A stretch of 64,000 nucleotides of DNA from a virus: the IMG/VR virus record IMGVR_UViG_3300037231_000119, positions 62,001 to 126,000 of that record. One strand, given 5' to 3'. This document shows, piece after piece, positions 16,522 to 24,556 of this stretch. Below the pieces are notes generated by a model. That model saw nothing but the letters and a program-made list of their open reading frames with translations. It was not told the DNA's origin and ran no database searches. The translations under genes and the position numbers were made by a program. Position 1 is the stretch's first letter. Every line of letters starts with the position of its first letter.

Positions 16522-17015
16522 TACGAGATCCTAGCTTTCTTGAGACCTGAAGAGAGGGCTTTCTCGGAAACCGCACCACTCATAGCATGGACGAACTCTT
16601 TAGGGACTTCCAAAGACTGAAGGCAGAGAGAATTACCATGGATAGCGCCATTAGCAGATCCAACTTTGATATTCTGCTTGGTGATATAGAAATCGACATT
16701 TGCACCGTTTTGTACACTATATATGTCGTGACCAGACTTACGAAGATCATCTGAAAGAAAATGGGAATGACTCTCAGCTTGAAGCTTCAGACCTTCCGAT
16801 TTCATGATGGCTGGCTGGAAAGAATTATAGCGCTGTTCAATCGTATAGCATAGTATAGCCTGATGCGAAGCTGCTCCAAGAACCTCTTCCTCACCCTTAG
16901 CCCCAACTTTGGTTGCTAGGCAAAGCCCACCCTTCAATTTTATGAGGCTTACCTGCTTACCGTCCATAACTCCAAAAGGCTCTTTTGATGCAATCTGATC
17001 GTCTTCTATTTTCAT
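16521..17015 (-). CDS. Virion-module protein, unknown function
   Basis: A 164-residue protein taken from the ATG at 17015 (MKIEDDQIASKEPFGVMDGK), one base after the stop of the transglycosylase gene and preceded by AAAGAGAAA. A start 13 codons earlier inside the previous gene is possible and would add MQKSEKPTEKR. The central part (SLIKLKGGLCLATKVG, HQAILCYTIEQRYNS) looks globular. IMKSEG is another KSE motif. I recognise no family. It probably acts in the head-neck or internal-protein group. Confidence 0.5.
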   Translation of the reverse strand: MKIEDDQIASKEPFGVMDGKQVSLIKLKGGLCLATKVGAKGEEEVLGAASHQAILCYTIEQRYNSFQPAIMKSEGLKLQAESHSHFLSDDLRKSGHDIYSVQNGANVDFYITKQNIKVGSANGAIHGNSLCLQSLEVPKEFVHAMSGAVSEKALSSGLKKARIS

Positions 17016-17016
17016 A

Positions 17017-18660
17017 TTATTTCTCTTTTCCGTAGGCTTCTCTGACTTTTGCAACGTGCCAGTGATTTTTGATATCCTGTTTATTTTTTAAAGCGCCTTT
17101 TGTTCCCTGAATTCCATTCAGCCACCCATAGGCTAAATTGTCTGGATTGTTACCCAATACATGCTCCATATGGGATAGGTGCCTATCAGCGATGGTGTTT
17201 TCGAGACCCTTATGGTCGTTCATATAATTATGAAGCTGTTGACCCTTAAGCGCTAAAGCCTTGCCATGTTTTGAGGCCAAATCTTTATGGCCTTTGATAG
17301 TCTCTCTAATAGTTTCTGGCATCAATCCATAGGCGCCATACGCATGCTCAGCCCCATGAATTGGTCCACCACCTGCGGCATGATTCGTGTTTTTTCCACC
17401 ACTCGACTCAACAGAGGCGATAGCCCTAAGCATCTTAGCGTGGTCATAGTTTGATTTAGGTTGGGCGTGTTGAATGCTGGCAGGAGACCGATTTCCAGCA
17501 TCTGTTTGAGGAGCAGATCCAGCTAAGGCGCCAGCCATACCAAGTGCAATACCGGCATTTTTGAGTGCGCCTTTTTCCAAAGACTCGCTTTTATCAAAAT
17601 CTGGATTGTTAAGTCTAGCTCTAGCCTCTGAAAGATAGTTCGGACTTCCAGGCTTAGATTTCATTTTATTCTTTATTGGAGCCATTCTTTCAGCTTCGAG
17701 ATGCTCTAATTGCTGTCCCGACTCTCTCTTTATATCTTTAGCATGGCTGATATTTTTTGATCTGGATTGTTGAGAAGCCATCACGGAATTAAGCTCATCA
17801 CCTGCATTACCGGCCTTCGCTTTATTGGGACTAAGAGCGGCTATGCCCATAAGAGCGCCAGCGGTTTTTTCTTTCCAGCCCTTGTGGAGTTCACATTCTC
17901 CCTTACTCACTTTCTCAGGCAACTTCTTTCCCTTGGTCGCCTCATCCCATTCATGGACACCAGCTTCACCACCTAGAGCTTTTTCTCCATTAGGGGTGTG
18001 CGCCCATCTCTCTTGTGCTAGACTTTCGTAAGGCTTGGCCAATGGCTTCTTACCGAGAACATTTTCAGCTTTAGTAACCGGCACATTCACCTTAGCCGTA
18101 AAATCCGAATGATCCGGAAACTTGGGTTCGGCAGTATCGGCTTCGTGATGGTAAGTTTTGATAGTTTTGGGGCCCTTATTGAGAACTGCATTTCCAAAAG
18201 ACAATCCGGCTTCATGGGCCGTTTTTGCACCGGAAGATTTAATTTTATCCCAAGTACCTTTATCAACACTCACATGCGGAGACCATTCAAATTTTGAAGG
18301 GTGGCCCATATGAGCAAACTTTCCATTGTGCTCCTTCATCTTATCGGCCGAGTTCCCCTTTAATTTGACGACAAATACGTCGTTCCCATTACGATCTTTA
18401 AACTGGGCAGGCTCTATTTGCGTATTTTTAGCATCAGGGGGATTTAGTGGGAGATGTTGGGCCAAATCATGAATGGAGTGAAGATGGTCCTTTTCTTTAT
18501 TGAATTCTTTCAGACTAGCGTGATATCCAATGTTATTATCGGGCCTGTGAGTTTGGCCGTTGATCTTTACGGGATAGCCAAGAAGGATTCCCTCTGAGGC
18601 TAGTTTCGCATAACCGGCAGGATCTTCTTTTTTGTGGAGGTTAGGCGCATTTTTTGACAT
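17017..18660 (-). CDS. Lytic transglycosylase with 2H phosphoesterase-like N-terminal domain
   Basis: A 547-residue protein. Residues 25-145 look like a 2H phosphoesterase: two Hx(S/T) motifs, GYHASLKEF (His47) and SPHVSVDKG (His129), 82 residues apart, with beta strands between (DVFVVKLKG). Residues 145-400 are a low-complexity, Lys/Ala-rich linker with FDKSES, VTKAEN and CELHKG motifs and two hydrophobic helices (AGALMGIAAL, LGMAGALAGS). Residues 405-547 are a soluble lytic transglycosylase domain: LRAIASVESSGG (catalytic Glu418), AYGAYGLMPETI and a C-terminal NLAYGWLNG. Transglycosylases in virions open the cell wall during DNA entry. It shares the C-x-LHK motif with the palm-domain protein. 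Confidence 0.75.
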   Translation of the reverse strand: MSKNAPNLHKKEDPAGYAKLASEGILLGYPVKINGQTHRPDNNIGYHASLKEFNKEKDHLHSIHDLAQHLPLNPPDAKNTQIEPAQFKDRNGNDVFVVKLKGNSADKMKEHNGKFAHMGHPSKFEWSPHVSVDKGTWDKIKSSGAKTAHEAGLSFGNAVLNKGPKTIKTYHHEADTAEPKFPDHSDFTAKVNVPVTKAENVLGKKPLAKPYESLAQERWAHTPNGEKALGGEAGVHEWDEATKGKKLPEKVSKGECELHKGWKEKTAGALMGIAALSPNKAKAGNAGDELNSVMASQQSRSKNISHAKDIKRESGQQLEHLEAERMAPIKNKMKSKPGSPNYLSEARARLNNPDFDKSESLEKGALKNAGIALGMAGALAGSAPQTDAGNRSPASIQHAQPKSNYDHAKMLRAIASVESSGGKNTNHAAGGGPIHGAEHAYGAYGLMPETIRETIKGHKDLASKHGKALALKGQQLHNYMNDHKGLENTIADRHLSHMEHVLGNNPDNLAYGWLNGIQGTKGALKNKQDIKNHWHVAKVREAYGKEK

Positions 18661-19648
18661 CTGCCCCTCCTAAGAAATCTAGGCAACGTTGAATGCAGGA
18701 TTGTTTATCTAAATCCCAGTCCACCTCTTTGATATGGAGGATTTTAATGTCCTTAGTCGCAAAATGAGCATCCTTAAGGTCGTGGTAATTATAGACGTCT
18801 TCGTCTGGCCAATGTTTACGCGACCTTTTTAGGCCCTTAAAGGAATGATGATAGGTGCCATCAAATTCTATGCCAAGTTTTAGCTCTGGAACGTAGATAT
18901 CTATATCAAAACGTTTAATATGAGGTTTCCCCTCTATGCTAACTTTAGAACGTAACGTATTAGCGGTAGGAAAAAACGCTTTGACGTTATCCGAAAGCTC
19001 TTTCTCTTTAAGGGAAATGCTTCTTGATTTTTTCATATGTGAACATACAATATCCAGTATACCCAAATTTCTCGCTGCATCCCAGGCACCCGCCCCATAT
19101 TTTTTAAATTCCCCACGACTATTGTATTTTAGAGCCTCTTGATGGATCTTTTCTACCGTATCCCATTTGACTTCCCACAGGGGGGTCATATGAACACAAA
19201 AATCTTCTATTATTCCCTGCCTGTGCATCGCGCTATAAACACCCGGATGTAAATCTCTAAGTTGCTCTTTACTATTGCAAGTAAGTGCTATGCGCTTAAG
19301 ATCTTCTAGGGAATAAGCCTCATTGCACTTTTCGCCCATAAAGGCGCAAATATCGTCAAGCCACCCCATTCTTTGAGCTTTGTCGTAAGCTCCTGCACTG
19401 CCCCTAGCAAAAGAAGTTCTATCGGCATAATTATATGCTTCTTTTTGTACTTCCTCAAAAGTCTCCCATTTAGGTTCCCATAAGACTTCCATATGGGAGC
19501 AAATCCTGTCTAAAAATTCGGGACCTTTTCGCCAAGCTGCCTTATAAGCCGCATTACTATATTTTTGAAAATCAATACGGCTAAGATATTTGAGAGCTTC
19601 CGCCCTCAATTCTTCTGGTGTCCATCTGTGCCGTTTTTTAACGCTCAT
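18641..19648 (-). CDS. Homing endonuclease-like protein, AxKY/CSHM repeats
   Basis: A 335-residue protein. Residues 8-205 contain four repeats of about 50 residues with the consensus EALKY-SR-F---AY-AA-RKG--L--ICSHM (for example YKAAWRKGPEFLDRICSHM), a DNA-recognition repeat seen in phage nucleases. The C-terminal 110 residues (FDIDIYVPELKLGIEFDG, YHHSFKGLKRSRKHW, ILHIKEVDWDLDKQSC) are the same nuclease module as in the genes at 2392 and 34772; even the DNA of the last 80 bases is nearly the same as at 2400-2480. It overlaps the start of the transglycosylase gene by 20 bases. TTGTAA and TAGTAT spaced by 17 upstream could be its promoter. Confidence 0.75.
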   Translation of the reverse strand: MSVKKRHRWTPEELRAEALKYLSRIDFQKYSNAAYKAAWRKGPEFLDRICSHMEVLWEPKWETFEEVQKEAYNYADRTSFARGSAGAYDKAQRMGWLDDICAFMGEKCNEAYSLEDLKRIALTCNSKEQLRDLHPGVYSAMHRQGIIEDFCVHMTPLWEVKWDTVEKIHQEALKYNSRGEFKKYGAGAWDAARNLGILDIVCSHMKKSRSISLKEKELSDNVKAFFPTANTLRSKVSIEGKPHIKRFDIDIYVPELKLGIEFDGTYHHSFKGLKRSRKHWPDEDVYNYHDLKDAHFATKDIKILHIKEVDWDLDKQSCIQRCLDFLGGADVKKCA

Positions 19649-19667
19649 ATAGCAAATACTACCATAG

Positions 19668-20606
19668 TTATACGTTAGTTACAAGCATTCGTGTAGAAAA
19701 CGCAGTTTTTATTTTGCCAACCAAAACGTCCCTTTTCTTTTCTAGGAGTTCAATATATGGCAAATAAATCCTCGTGCCTGGACCGCTGCTGCTCTGACTT
19801 ATACCGTCTCTGCTTTGTGATTGGCTAGTATTAATGAACAAGTTCATAATAGCAGAAAGCATATTTATTGCTGCTATGGTACCGATCAAATCGTTAATAA
19901 TTACGGGGTATTGGCCCTCTATCTTAGAGGTGCCCGTCTGATAAGAAATTTGCCAGAATCCGGGTAAAAAATTAATTTGGGAAAACGATAACAGATACGG
20001 AACTCCACCATAGTTACTAAATGCCGCCGATCCAGATGCGACCGAAAAGGCTCCCAAAATCGGTATAATGTTCACGATGCCTTTAGCGAAGTTGCTCGAT
20101 TCTATCCATTCATGAGGTATGGTGAACACTTTATAGCCGTCATTGCTCACAATAGATACGTCTTGAACGGCTAACACCGGATTCTGCTCCGTTTTTAAAT
20201 GAATATAGGTTTTATATAGGTTTGAATCCCATGGAACCCTATCTGTAAACTGCTCTCTATTTATGGTAATTCTGCAAAGTAGTTCTGCCTCATTGGTAGC
20301 CAAAACAATTTGATCTTTGAGATCTTCCGAACTGAAACTATCCCCGTTAGGGAATGCTAGCGGAATTCCCTTTAGATATCGCGATACTAGCAGTGATGGA
20401 GTGAGAATTGGCTCACAGCGCTTCAATAACCCAGAAGACTGGGTCATGTGTACGGGGTAGCCCGCACTGAAAAATTCCGTATTTTTCTCAAAATTTGCCG
20501 GTCTAGGAGTCCCGTTCAGATCACCAACAGGAGCACCGTCGCGAAAATTCGGCTCATAGGGCGCCCCCTGCTCTGTAAACGGAGGTCCTGGCTTACGATT
20601 ACTCAT
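19668..20606 (-). CDS. Neck/baseplate-like structural protein
   Basis: A 312-residue protein starting MSNRKPGPPFTEQGAPYEP. After a Pro-rich N-terminus, the segment TEFFSAGYPVHMTQSSGLLKR and the Ala/Ile-rich stretch NDLIGTIAAINMLSAIMNL suggest a virion protein that packs against partners; the end is basic (TAFSTRMLVTNV). The N-terminus resembles that of the gene at 15216. It directly follows the gene at 20607, sharing its transcription. Its family is unknown to me. Confidence 0.55.
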   Translation of the reverse strand: MSNRKPGPPFTEQGAPYEPNFRDGAPVGDLNGTPRPANFEKNTEFFSAGYPVHMTQSSGLLKRCEPILTPSLLVSRYLKGIPLAFPNGDSFSSEDLKDQIVLATNEAELLCRITINREQFTDRVPWDSNLYKTYIHLKTEQNPVLAVQDVSIVSNDGYKVFTIPHEWIESSNFAKGIVNIIPILGAFSVASGSAAFSNYGGVPYLLSFSQINFLPGFWQISYQTGTSKIEGQYPVIINDLIGTIAAINMLSAIMNLFINTSQSQSRDGISQSSSGPGTRIYLPYIELLEKKRDVLVGKIKTAFSTRMLVTNV

Positions 20607-21083
20607 TTAGCAACTCCCGCAATTCGTCATTTCGACCGCCAACATGTTAATTACGGTCCAGGTCCAAGTATTGATCCCTTGAGTTAGCGTAAATACGACA
20701 TTACCGCTAGAAGGAGCAACTCCAACATTCGCATATCCAGGTATACTAAATGACCAAACCGAAGAGTCATTGGGATTAGGGGTAGCTACAAAAGTCAAGG
20801 TATTTCCAACATTTAGGCTAGGGAAGGTCACGGTCATGGTAAACGGTTGATTCGAACTCCCAACCCCCGCCAAATACCTTTGAGGCGCAGTTTGTATGGC
20901 AGCATTGAAAAAACCCCCATTAAGAGGGAAAAATGATGCGGGAGATGCCGTATTTTGATTGTCCAAGTCAAATAGTTGATAATACAGGGTATTTGGATCG
21001 CTAGCGCGTATGGTCCATTGACTTGCGGTTTGGAAGTCATTGATATTACTAAAGTTTATGATTGCTTGGGAGGTCAGTCTCAT
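20607..21083 (-). CDS. Small virion structural protein
   Basis: A 158-residue beta-rich protein (FTMTVTFPSLNVGNTLTFV; VWSFSIPGYANVG), without membrane segments, ending in NCGSC. It is the first gene of the minus-strand tail module, with an element 27 bases upstream of the ATG. The stop directly abuts the ATG of the next gene. No family recognised. Confidence 0.55.
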   Translation of the reverse strand: MRLTSQAIINFSNINDFQTASQWTIRASDPNTLYYQLFDLDNQNTASPASFFPLNGGFFNAAIQTAPQRYLAGVGSSNQPFTMTVTFPSLNVGNTLTFVATPNPNDSSVWSFSIPGYANVGVAPSSGNVVFTLTQGINTWTWTVINMLAVEMTNCGSC

Positions 21084-21110
21084 TTTATACCCCTAAAATA
21101 GTTCTCTAAG

Positions 21111-21119
21111 TAAGATTGG
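21111..21119 (-). promoter_or_regulatory. CCAATCTTA-type element, copy 7
   Basis: Sense CCAATCTTACTTAG, 27 bases upstream of the ATG at 21083, at the head of the minus-strand tail module in the divergent gap 21084-21136. Confidence 0.6.
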
Positions 21120-21136
21120 CTTAAATTTTACTTGAA

Positions 21137-21622
21137 ATGGTGCCAGATAGGCCCTATAGTCAGGTAATGAAGCTTAAGATGACCAAAAGGGAAGTTATTC
21201 AAAAAGCAAAGAGGGTCCTGGAGCAAGAAGGGGTCACCTATGAGATTAAAGCCGAAGAGGCCTGTGGGTGGGCTTATCCCAAAGATAGCCATGTTATAGT
21301 CGGCACTCTAGGATACGACACTGATCAGTTGGCCTCAGTTTTTTGTCACGAACTAGCGCACGTATTGAATTTTAGGAATAGGAAGTACTTCAGATACCAT
21401 AATGGCGGTTTCGATTTTGATCTTTCTCCCGAATTGTGTAAAATGCGTATTCAAATCGGACTTAAAGCTGAAATATACACCGATATGGTAGCCAAAAAGC
21501 TTATGAGGAAGTATTACCCTGGCATGAAATTTATTCCCAGCTATTCAAAGAAATGGCAGCGCGATTGGTATCATAAAAATATCTTGGGTCAATGTAGAGA
21601 GTTTTTGGAGGGCGTGAAATGA
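21137..21622 (+). CDS. Zinc metallopeptidase-like protein (HExxH)
   Basis: A 161-residue protein with SVFCHELAHVLNFRN, an HExxH metal-binding motif, preceded by a beta strand (HVIVGTLGY) as in small SprT- or ImmA-type zincins. The N-terminal half is a helix-strand unit (REVIQKAKRVLEQEGVTYEIK). The start is uncertain: ATGs at 21137, 21167 and 21179 all lack a strong ribosome binding site. Its stop overlaps the ATG of the next gene. No HTH is present, so it is not a full ImmA repressor protease. The substrate is unknown. Confidence 0.6.
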   Translation: MVPDRPYSQVMKLKMTKREVIQKAKRVLEQEGVTYEIKAEEACGWAYPKDSHVIVGTLGYDTDQLASVFCHELAHVLNFRNRKYFRYHNGGFDFDLSPELCKMRIQIGLKAEIYTDMVAKKLMRKYYPGMKFIPSYSKKWQRDWYHKNILGQCREFLEGVK

Positions 21623-22470
21623 GTAAGTCTGTTGAATGTAATATTCCCTGTAAGCTATGTGGAAGTTTAGACATAGCGGTCGTATATAGGGAATGTAGCC
21701 ATATTAAGCCCTCCTATCATTGCAATAAGTGTGGCCATAGTAAAACCGTAGATGAGTGGATTAGTGCCCAATCCCATGAGGATTTAGGTAAGTGGGCGAA
21801 ACCACATATCTCCGCTATGGAAGAGATAATAAAAGAGCTAGCTACGGAAAAGTCAAATAAGGAACCCCGTATTAGTCCAGAAGACGTTGCATTTTTAAGA
21901 TCTTTTAATAAGAAAATTGAAGATCTAAATAAGGAAGAGAACGATAGGATAATCGGTTCAGTATCTCACGAGGCAATGATGGAGTGTTTAGCTACGGACG
22001 ACCCAAATAGGGTTACCCCAGAAACCGTTCTCGGGGCAATGAAAGAGGAGTCTGAAGCGATTAAAGAATATTATGAGGGGGTTAAAGGTGACCGAAATGC
22101 CTTCTACGACTCCACTCGGGCCATCCGCCACGATCAAAATAAGCCCCATATGGACCTTTTGAGTCCGATCGCCATGTTTGGAACTGCTCAAGTGTTGACT
22201 AAGGGATTGGAGAAATATCCTGGGAGTCAGTGGAAAAAGGGAATGGCGTGGTCCAAAGTTATTGCTTCTCTGTTAAGACACGCCTTTAAATTTATGGCAG
22301 GGGAAGACTTGGATTACGATCCAAAGTGCGTAGGGTGCCAAAATAAGAGCTGTAAGGAGCACACAGGGCTGCCTCATATAGACTGTATGGCCGTAAATGT
22401 GATGTTTTTACAGGAATATTACAGGAAGCACAAGAATTTGGATGATCGGATTAAGACGGGGTTGGAATGA
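21619..22470 (+). CDS. dATP/dGTP diphosphohydrolase-like protein with N-terminal zinc ribbon
   Basis: A 283-residue protein. Residues 7-45 hold a zinc ribbon (CKLCGSLD, then CNKCGHSK). Residues 60-160 are helical and charged. Residues 165-275 match the phage dATP/dGTP diphosphohydrolase domain (DUF5664 type): RHDQNKPHMDLLSP, GLEKYPGSQWKKG, SLLRHAFKFMAGEDLDYD and GLPHIDCMAVNVMFL. Relatives are thought to remove purine dNTPs, and in some phages they reshape the nucleotide pool for modified DNA. A Cys pair (CVGCQNKSC) interrupts the usual D-x-x-x-GLPH stretch. It is coupled to the metallopeptidase gene by ATGA. Confidence 0.65.
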   Translation: MSKSVECNIPCKLCGSLDIAVVYRECSHIKPSYHCNKCGHSKTVDEWISAQSHEDLGKWAKPHISAMEEIIKELATEKSNKEPRISPEDVAFLRSFNKKIEDLNKEENDRIIGSVSHEAMMECLATDDPNRVTPETVLGAMKEESEAIKEYYEGVKGDRNAFYDSTRAIRHDQNKPHMDLLSPIAMFGTAQVLTKGLEKYPGSQWKKGMAWSKVIASLLRHAFKFMAGEDLDYDPKCVGCQNKSCKEHTGLPHIDCMAVNVMFLQEYYRKHKNLDDRIKTGLE

Positions 22471-22499
22471 GTTCTGAAGCCTTTGTACTGACGGTAACA

Positions 22500-23006
22500 C
22501 TATCTGTTGCTTTTTCTCATCTCAATTAGAAGATTCGTTATAGCTATCATTTCAATATAAGATATGGAATTATTTTTAATTAGATTGCATGTGGAACAAC
22601 AAGGAACCACATTGTCAGCATAGTAGTCTTTACTGTTATCTTTTCTGTCTAGGCCGTGCCCTGTTTCTGGGAGTCTTCCCTTGCAGTAATGGCAGGAGTC
22701 ATCTTCCACTATGGAAATCCATTCATCCAAAGTAATGTGCCAGCTATAGCCCCTATCTTTGGCAGCTATTATACCTCTTTTGAATCTACTTTTGTTCTTT
22801 CTAGCATGCCCATACGATTTTGCTCGTCTTTCATCTCTATTCGCTAAGTAGTATTTTTTAGATTGAGCGTTCAATTCTTCCCTATTAGAGTTGTTGCGCT
22901 CTATCGTACATTTTTGACAATAAGTCTGAACACCGTCTTTTCGGGCCTTATTTTTTTGGAAATCCCCGATATCTTTTTCTAAATTGCATCCTTTACAGAT
23001 TTTCAT
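22500..23006 (-). CDS. HNH homing endonuclease
   Basis: A 168-residue protein. The N-terminus is a zinc ribbon (CKGCNLEK, then CQKCTIER), followed by a basic helical linker. The C-terminal HNH core reads CHYCKGRLPETGHGLDRKDN, DYYADNVVPCCSTCNLIKN, with paired Cys for structural zinc, GLDRKDNS as the catalytic His-less GxDR form, and NxxxxCxxCN as the closing motif. It lies convergent to the diphosphohydrolase gene. A 20-codon frame at 22467-22529 starting at an ATGA coupling point appears to be cut short by its 3' end, so it may have inserted into a former small gene. Confidence 0.8.
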   Translation of the reverse strand: MKICKGCNLEKDIGDFQKNKARKDGVQTYCQKCTIERNNSNREELNAQSKKYYLANRDERRAKSYGHARKNKSRFKRGIIAAKDRGYSWHITLDEWISIVEDDSCHYCKGRLPETGHGLDRKDNSKDYYADNVVPCCSTCNLIKNNSISYIEMIAITNLLIEMRKSNR

Positions 23007-23020
23007 ATATACTCCTGACT

Positions 23021-23028
23021 ATAAGATT
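23021..23028 (-). promoter_or_regulatory. AATCTTAT element before HNH gene, copy 8
   Basis: Sense TAATCTTATAGTCAGGAG, 14 bases upstream of the ATG at 23006; AGGAG follows as ribosome binding site. The leading CC is replaced by GT. Confidence 0.45.
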
Positions 23029-23060
23029 ACCTCATGTATTCTGGCAGTCAAGATAAAAAT

Positions 23061-23095
23061 AAAAATCCCCCGGTAAGCATTGCCTACCGAGGGAC
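23061..23095 (-). terminator. Rho-independent terminator after the major capsid gene
   Basis: Sense: CCCTCGGTAGGCAATGC followed by TTACCGGGGG and ATTTTTATTTTT. CCCTCGGTA pairs with TACCGGGGG (one wobble pair), then a T-rich run. It isolates the capsid operon from the HNH gene. Confidence 0.8.
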
Positions 23096-23121
23096 TTGAA
23101 TTATCTAACTATTGCTAACTA

Positions 23122-24525
23122 TTAGGTAAACAATTGTCCTTGCAAATTCTCGACGATTGCATTTTTCCGTGGCGCCTCTACTGCGAGCGTAGTCCACCTG
23201 TAAAAAGCATTGTTAATGCTCAATTGAGAGATACCGAGCTGAAGCTTTTTAAAGCCACTCAGTTCGCCCATGTGTCCCGTATCCTTCTGAATCAGGAAAC
23301 CCGTGAGAGCGCCAGGAGCCATGTTGCCAAGGTCCGTGAACGTCGCACCACTTGGGGCCGCCGCGATATTCCCGATGAAGAGAACACCCGGAGAAACCGT
23401 AGCTGCCACACCGGCCGCCGTACGATACACACGGTAGTAGAGAGCGCCAGCAGCCGCACCGATCGTCAGAGTGACCTTGTTACCAGCGAGAGCAGGCGTA
23501 ACGGTCGAAACGGCCGAGAGAGGCCCTTCACCGTAGGCGTTAACCGCAGCAACAGCGTACGTATACGCAGCAGCCTGAAGGAGAGACCCAGCGGCCCCGC
23601 CGTCAGCAGAAGCCAACGTAGGCTGAGCAGGAGCGCCCTGAATCTGGACGTTGATCGGATTGATCTGTTTACGCAAATATTGCGACATTTCCATACTGAC
23701 GGCACCTGAGCTAGTCCACTGCGTGCGAAGATGCGCGCCAGTAGCTTCCTGAGGTGAACCAGCGAGAACGATACGTTCCTTAGCCTGGCTGATCTTGTTA
23801 TAAGCAGAGAGGCTGGAAGGATCCAACATCAGCTTGTCCGCGCGACCCATGTTAAGGGCAGAACGAACCGAGATATCTTCGATCAGGGACTGCGTAAGAG
23901 CAGCGCCACCAGCCGAGAACACAACCGTTGCGCTCGAACCGTACGAAGCGAACATCAGATCCTGTCCATTGCGCTCGAAATCCGAGGCGCGAACCTGGAG
24001 ATCCCAACCACGCATATTGGCGAGAGCAGGAACTAGGGCAGGATTGCCATCGAAGACTCCGTTGTTTGAGAAATCAGAGTTACCAGAGAACAGGTCGAAC
24101 TCGATGTCCTGAGCAAGGTTAAGGGCCGCATCCTGAGCTTGGCGCTCTTCAGCAGTCACCTTGTCAAACGTTTCAACAGCGTTCGCAACGAGCGAATGTT
24201 CGCGTGTATCGACGTAGTACGCCATTGGGACCACGAGACGAGCAGCTTGGCCAGTCTTTTTCGCGCCCAGCATACCTTCGTAAGCCGCTGATCCGCCGAA
24301 ACGGCCGACAGACAATTTACGATTGTACTGATAGAGATTCGACTTCGTATTACGAACATCGAGCATCTTCTGCAGTTTGATGGTCTCTTCGGCAGCCGTG
24401 ACATTGATCATCACTGGAGCCAGATCTTCGATTTGATAAGCAGCGCCCTGTACGAGGGTAGAAGGGGCGGCATTATATGAACCCGCTTCGAGTGCCTTCA
24501 TCAGAGTTTGGAGTTGGTCTAACAT
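23122..24525 (-). CDS. Major capsid protein with FN3-like insertion
   Basis: A 467-residue protein, the first gene after the scaffold gene, as is usual. HK97-fold character is suggested by the N-terminal arm (MKALEAGSYNAAPSTL), an E-loop-like region with YNRKLSVGRFGGSAAYEG, and the late segment GELSGFKKLQLGISQLSINN. Residues about 295-400 look like a fibronectin type III insert (YTYAVAAVNAYGEGPLSAV; YYRVYRTAAG), typical of surface decoration. The N-terminal peptide AGSYNAAPSTL is also present in the prohead protease at 26932. A strong terminator follows. High structural-gene codon regularity is seen, with frequent GCC/CGT codons compared with neighbours. Confidence 0.8.
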   Translation of the reverse strand: MLDQLQTLMKALEAGSYNAAPSTLVQGAAYQIEDLAPVMINVTAAEETIKLQKMLDVRNTKSNLYQYNRKLSVGRFGGSAAYEGMLGAKKTGQAARLVVPMAYYVDTREHSLVANAVETFDKVTAEERQAQDAALNLAQDIEFDLFSGNSDFSNNGVFDGNPALVPALANMRGWDLQVRASDFERNGQDLMFASYGSSATVVFSAGGAALTQSLIEDISVRSALNMGRADKLMLDPSSLSAYNKISQAKERIVLAGSPQEATGAHLRTQWTSSGAVSMEMSQYLRKQINPINVQIQGAPAQPTLASADGGAAGSLLQAAAYTYAVAAVNAYGEGPLSAVSTVTPALAGNKVTLTIGAAAGALYYRVYRTAAGVAATVSPGVLFIGNIAAAPSGATFTDLGNMAPGALTGFLIQKDTGHMGELSGFKKLQLGISQLSINNAFYRWTTLAVEAPRKNAIVENLQGQLFT

Positions 24526-24556
24526 ATTGATTTTCCTTTTCTAAAAATTGCCAGTA

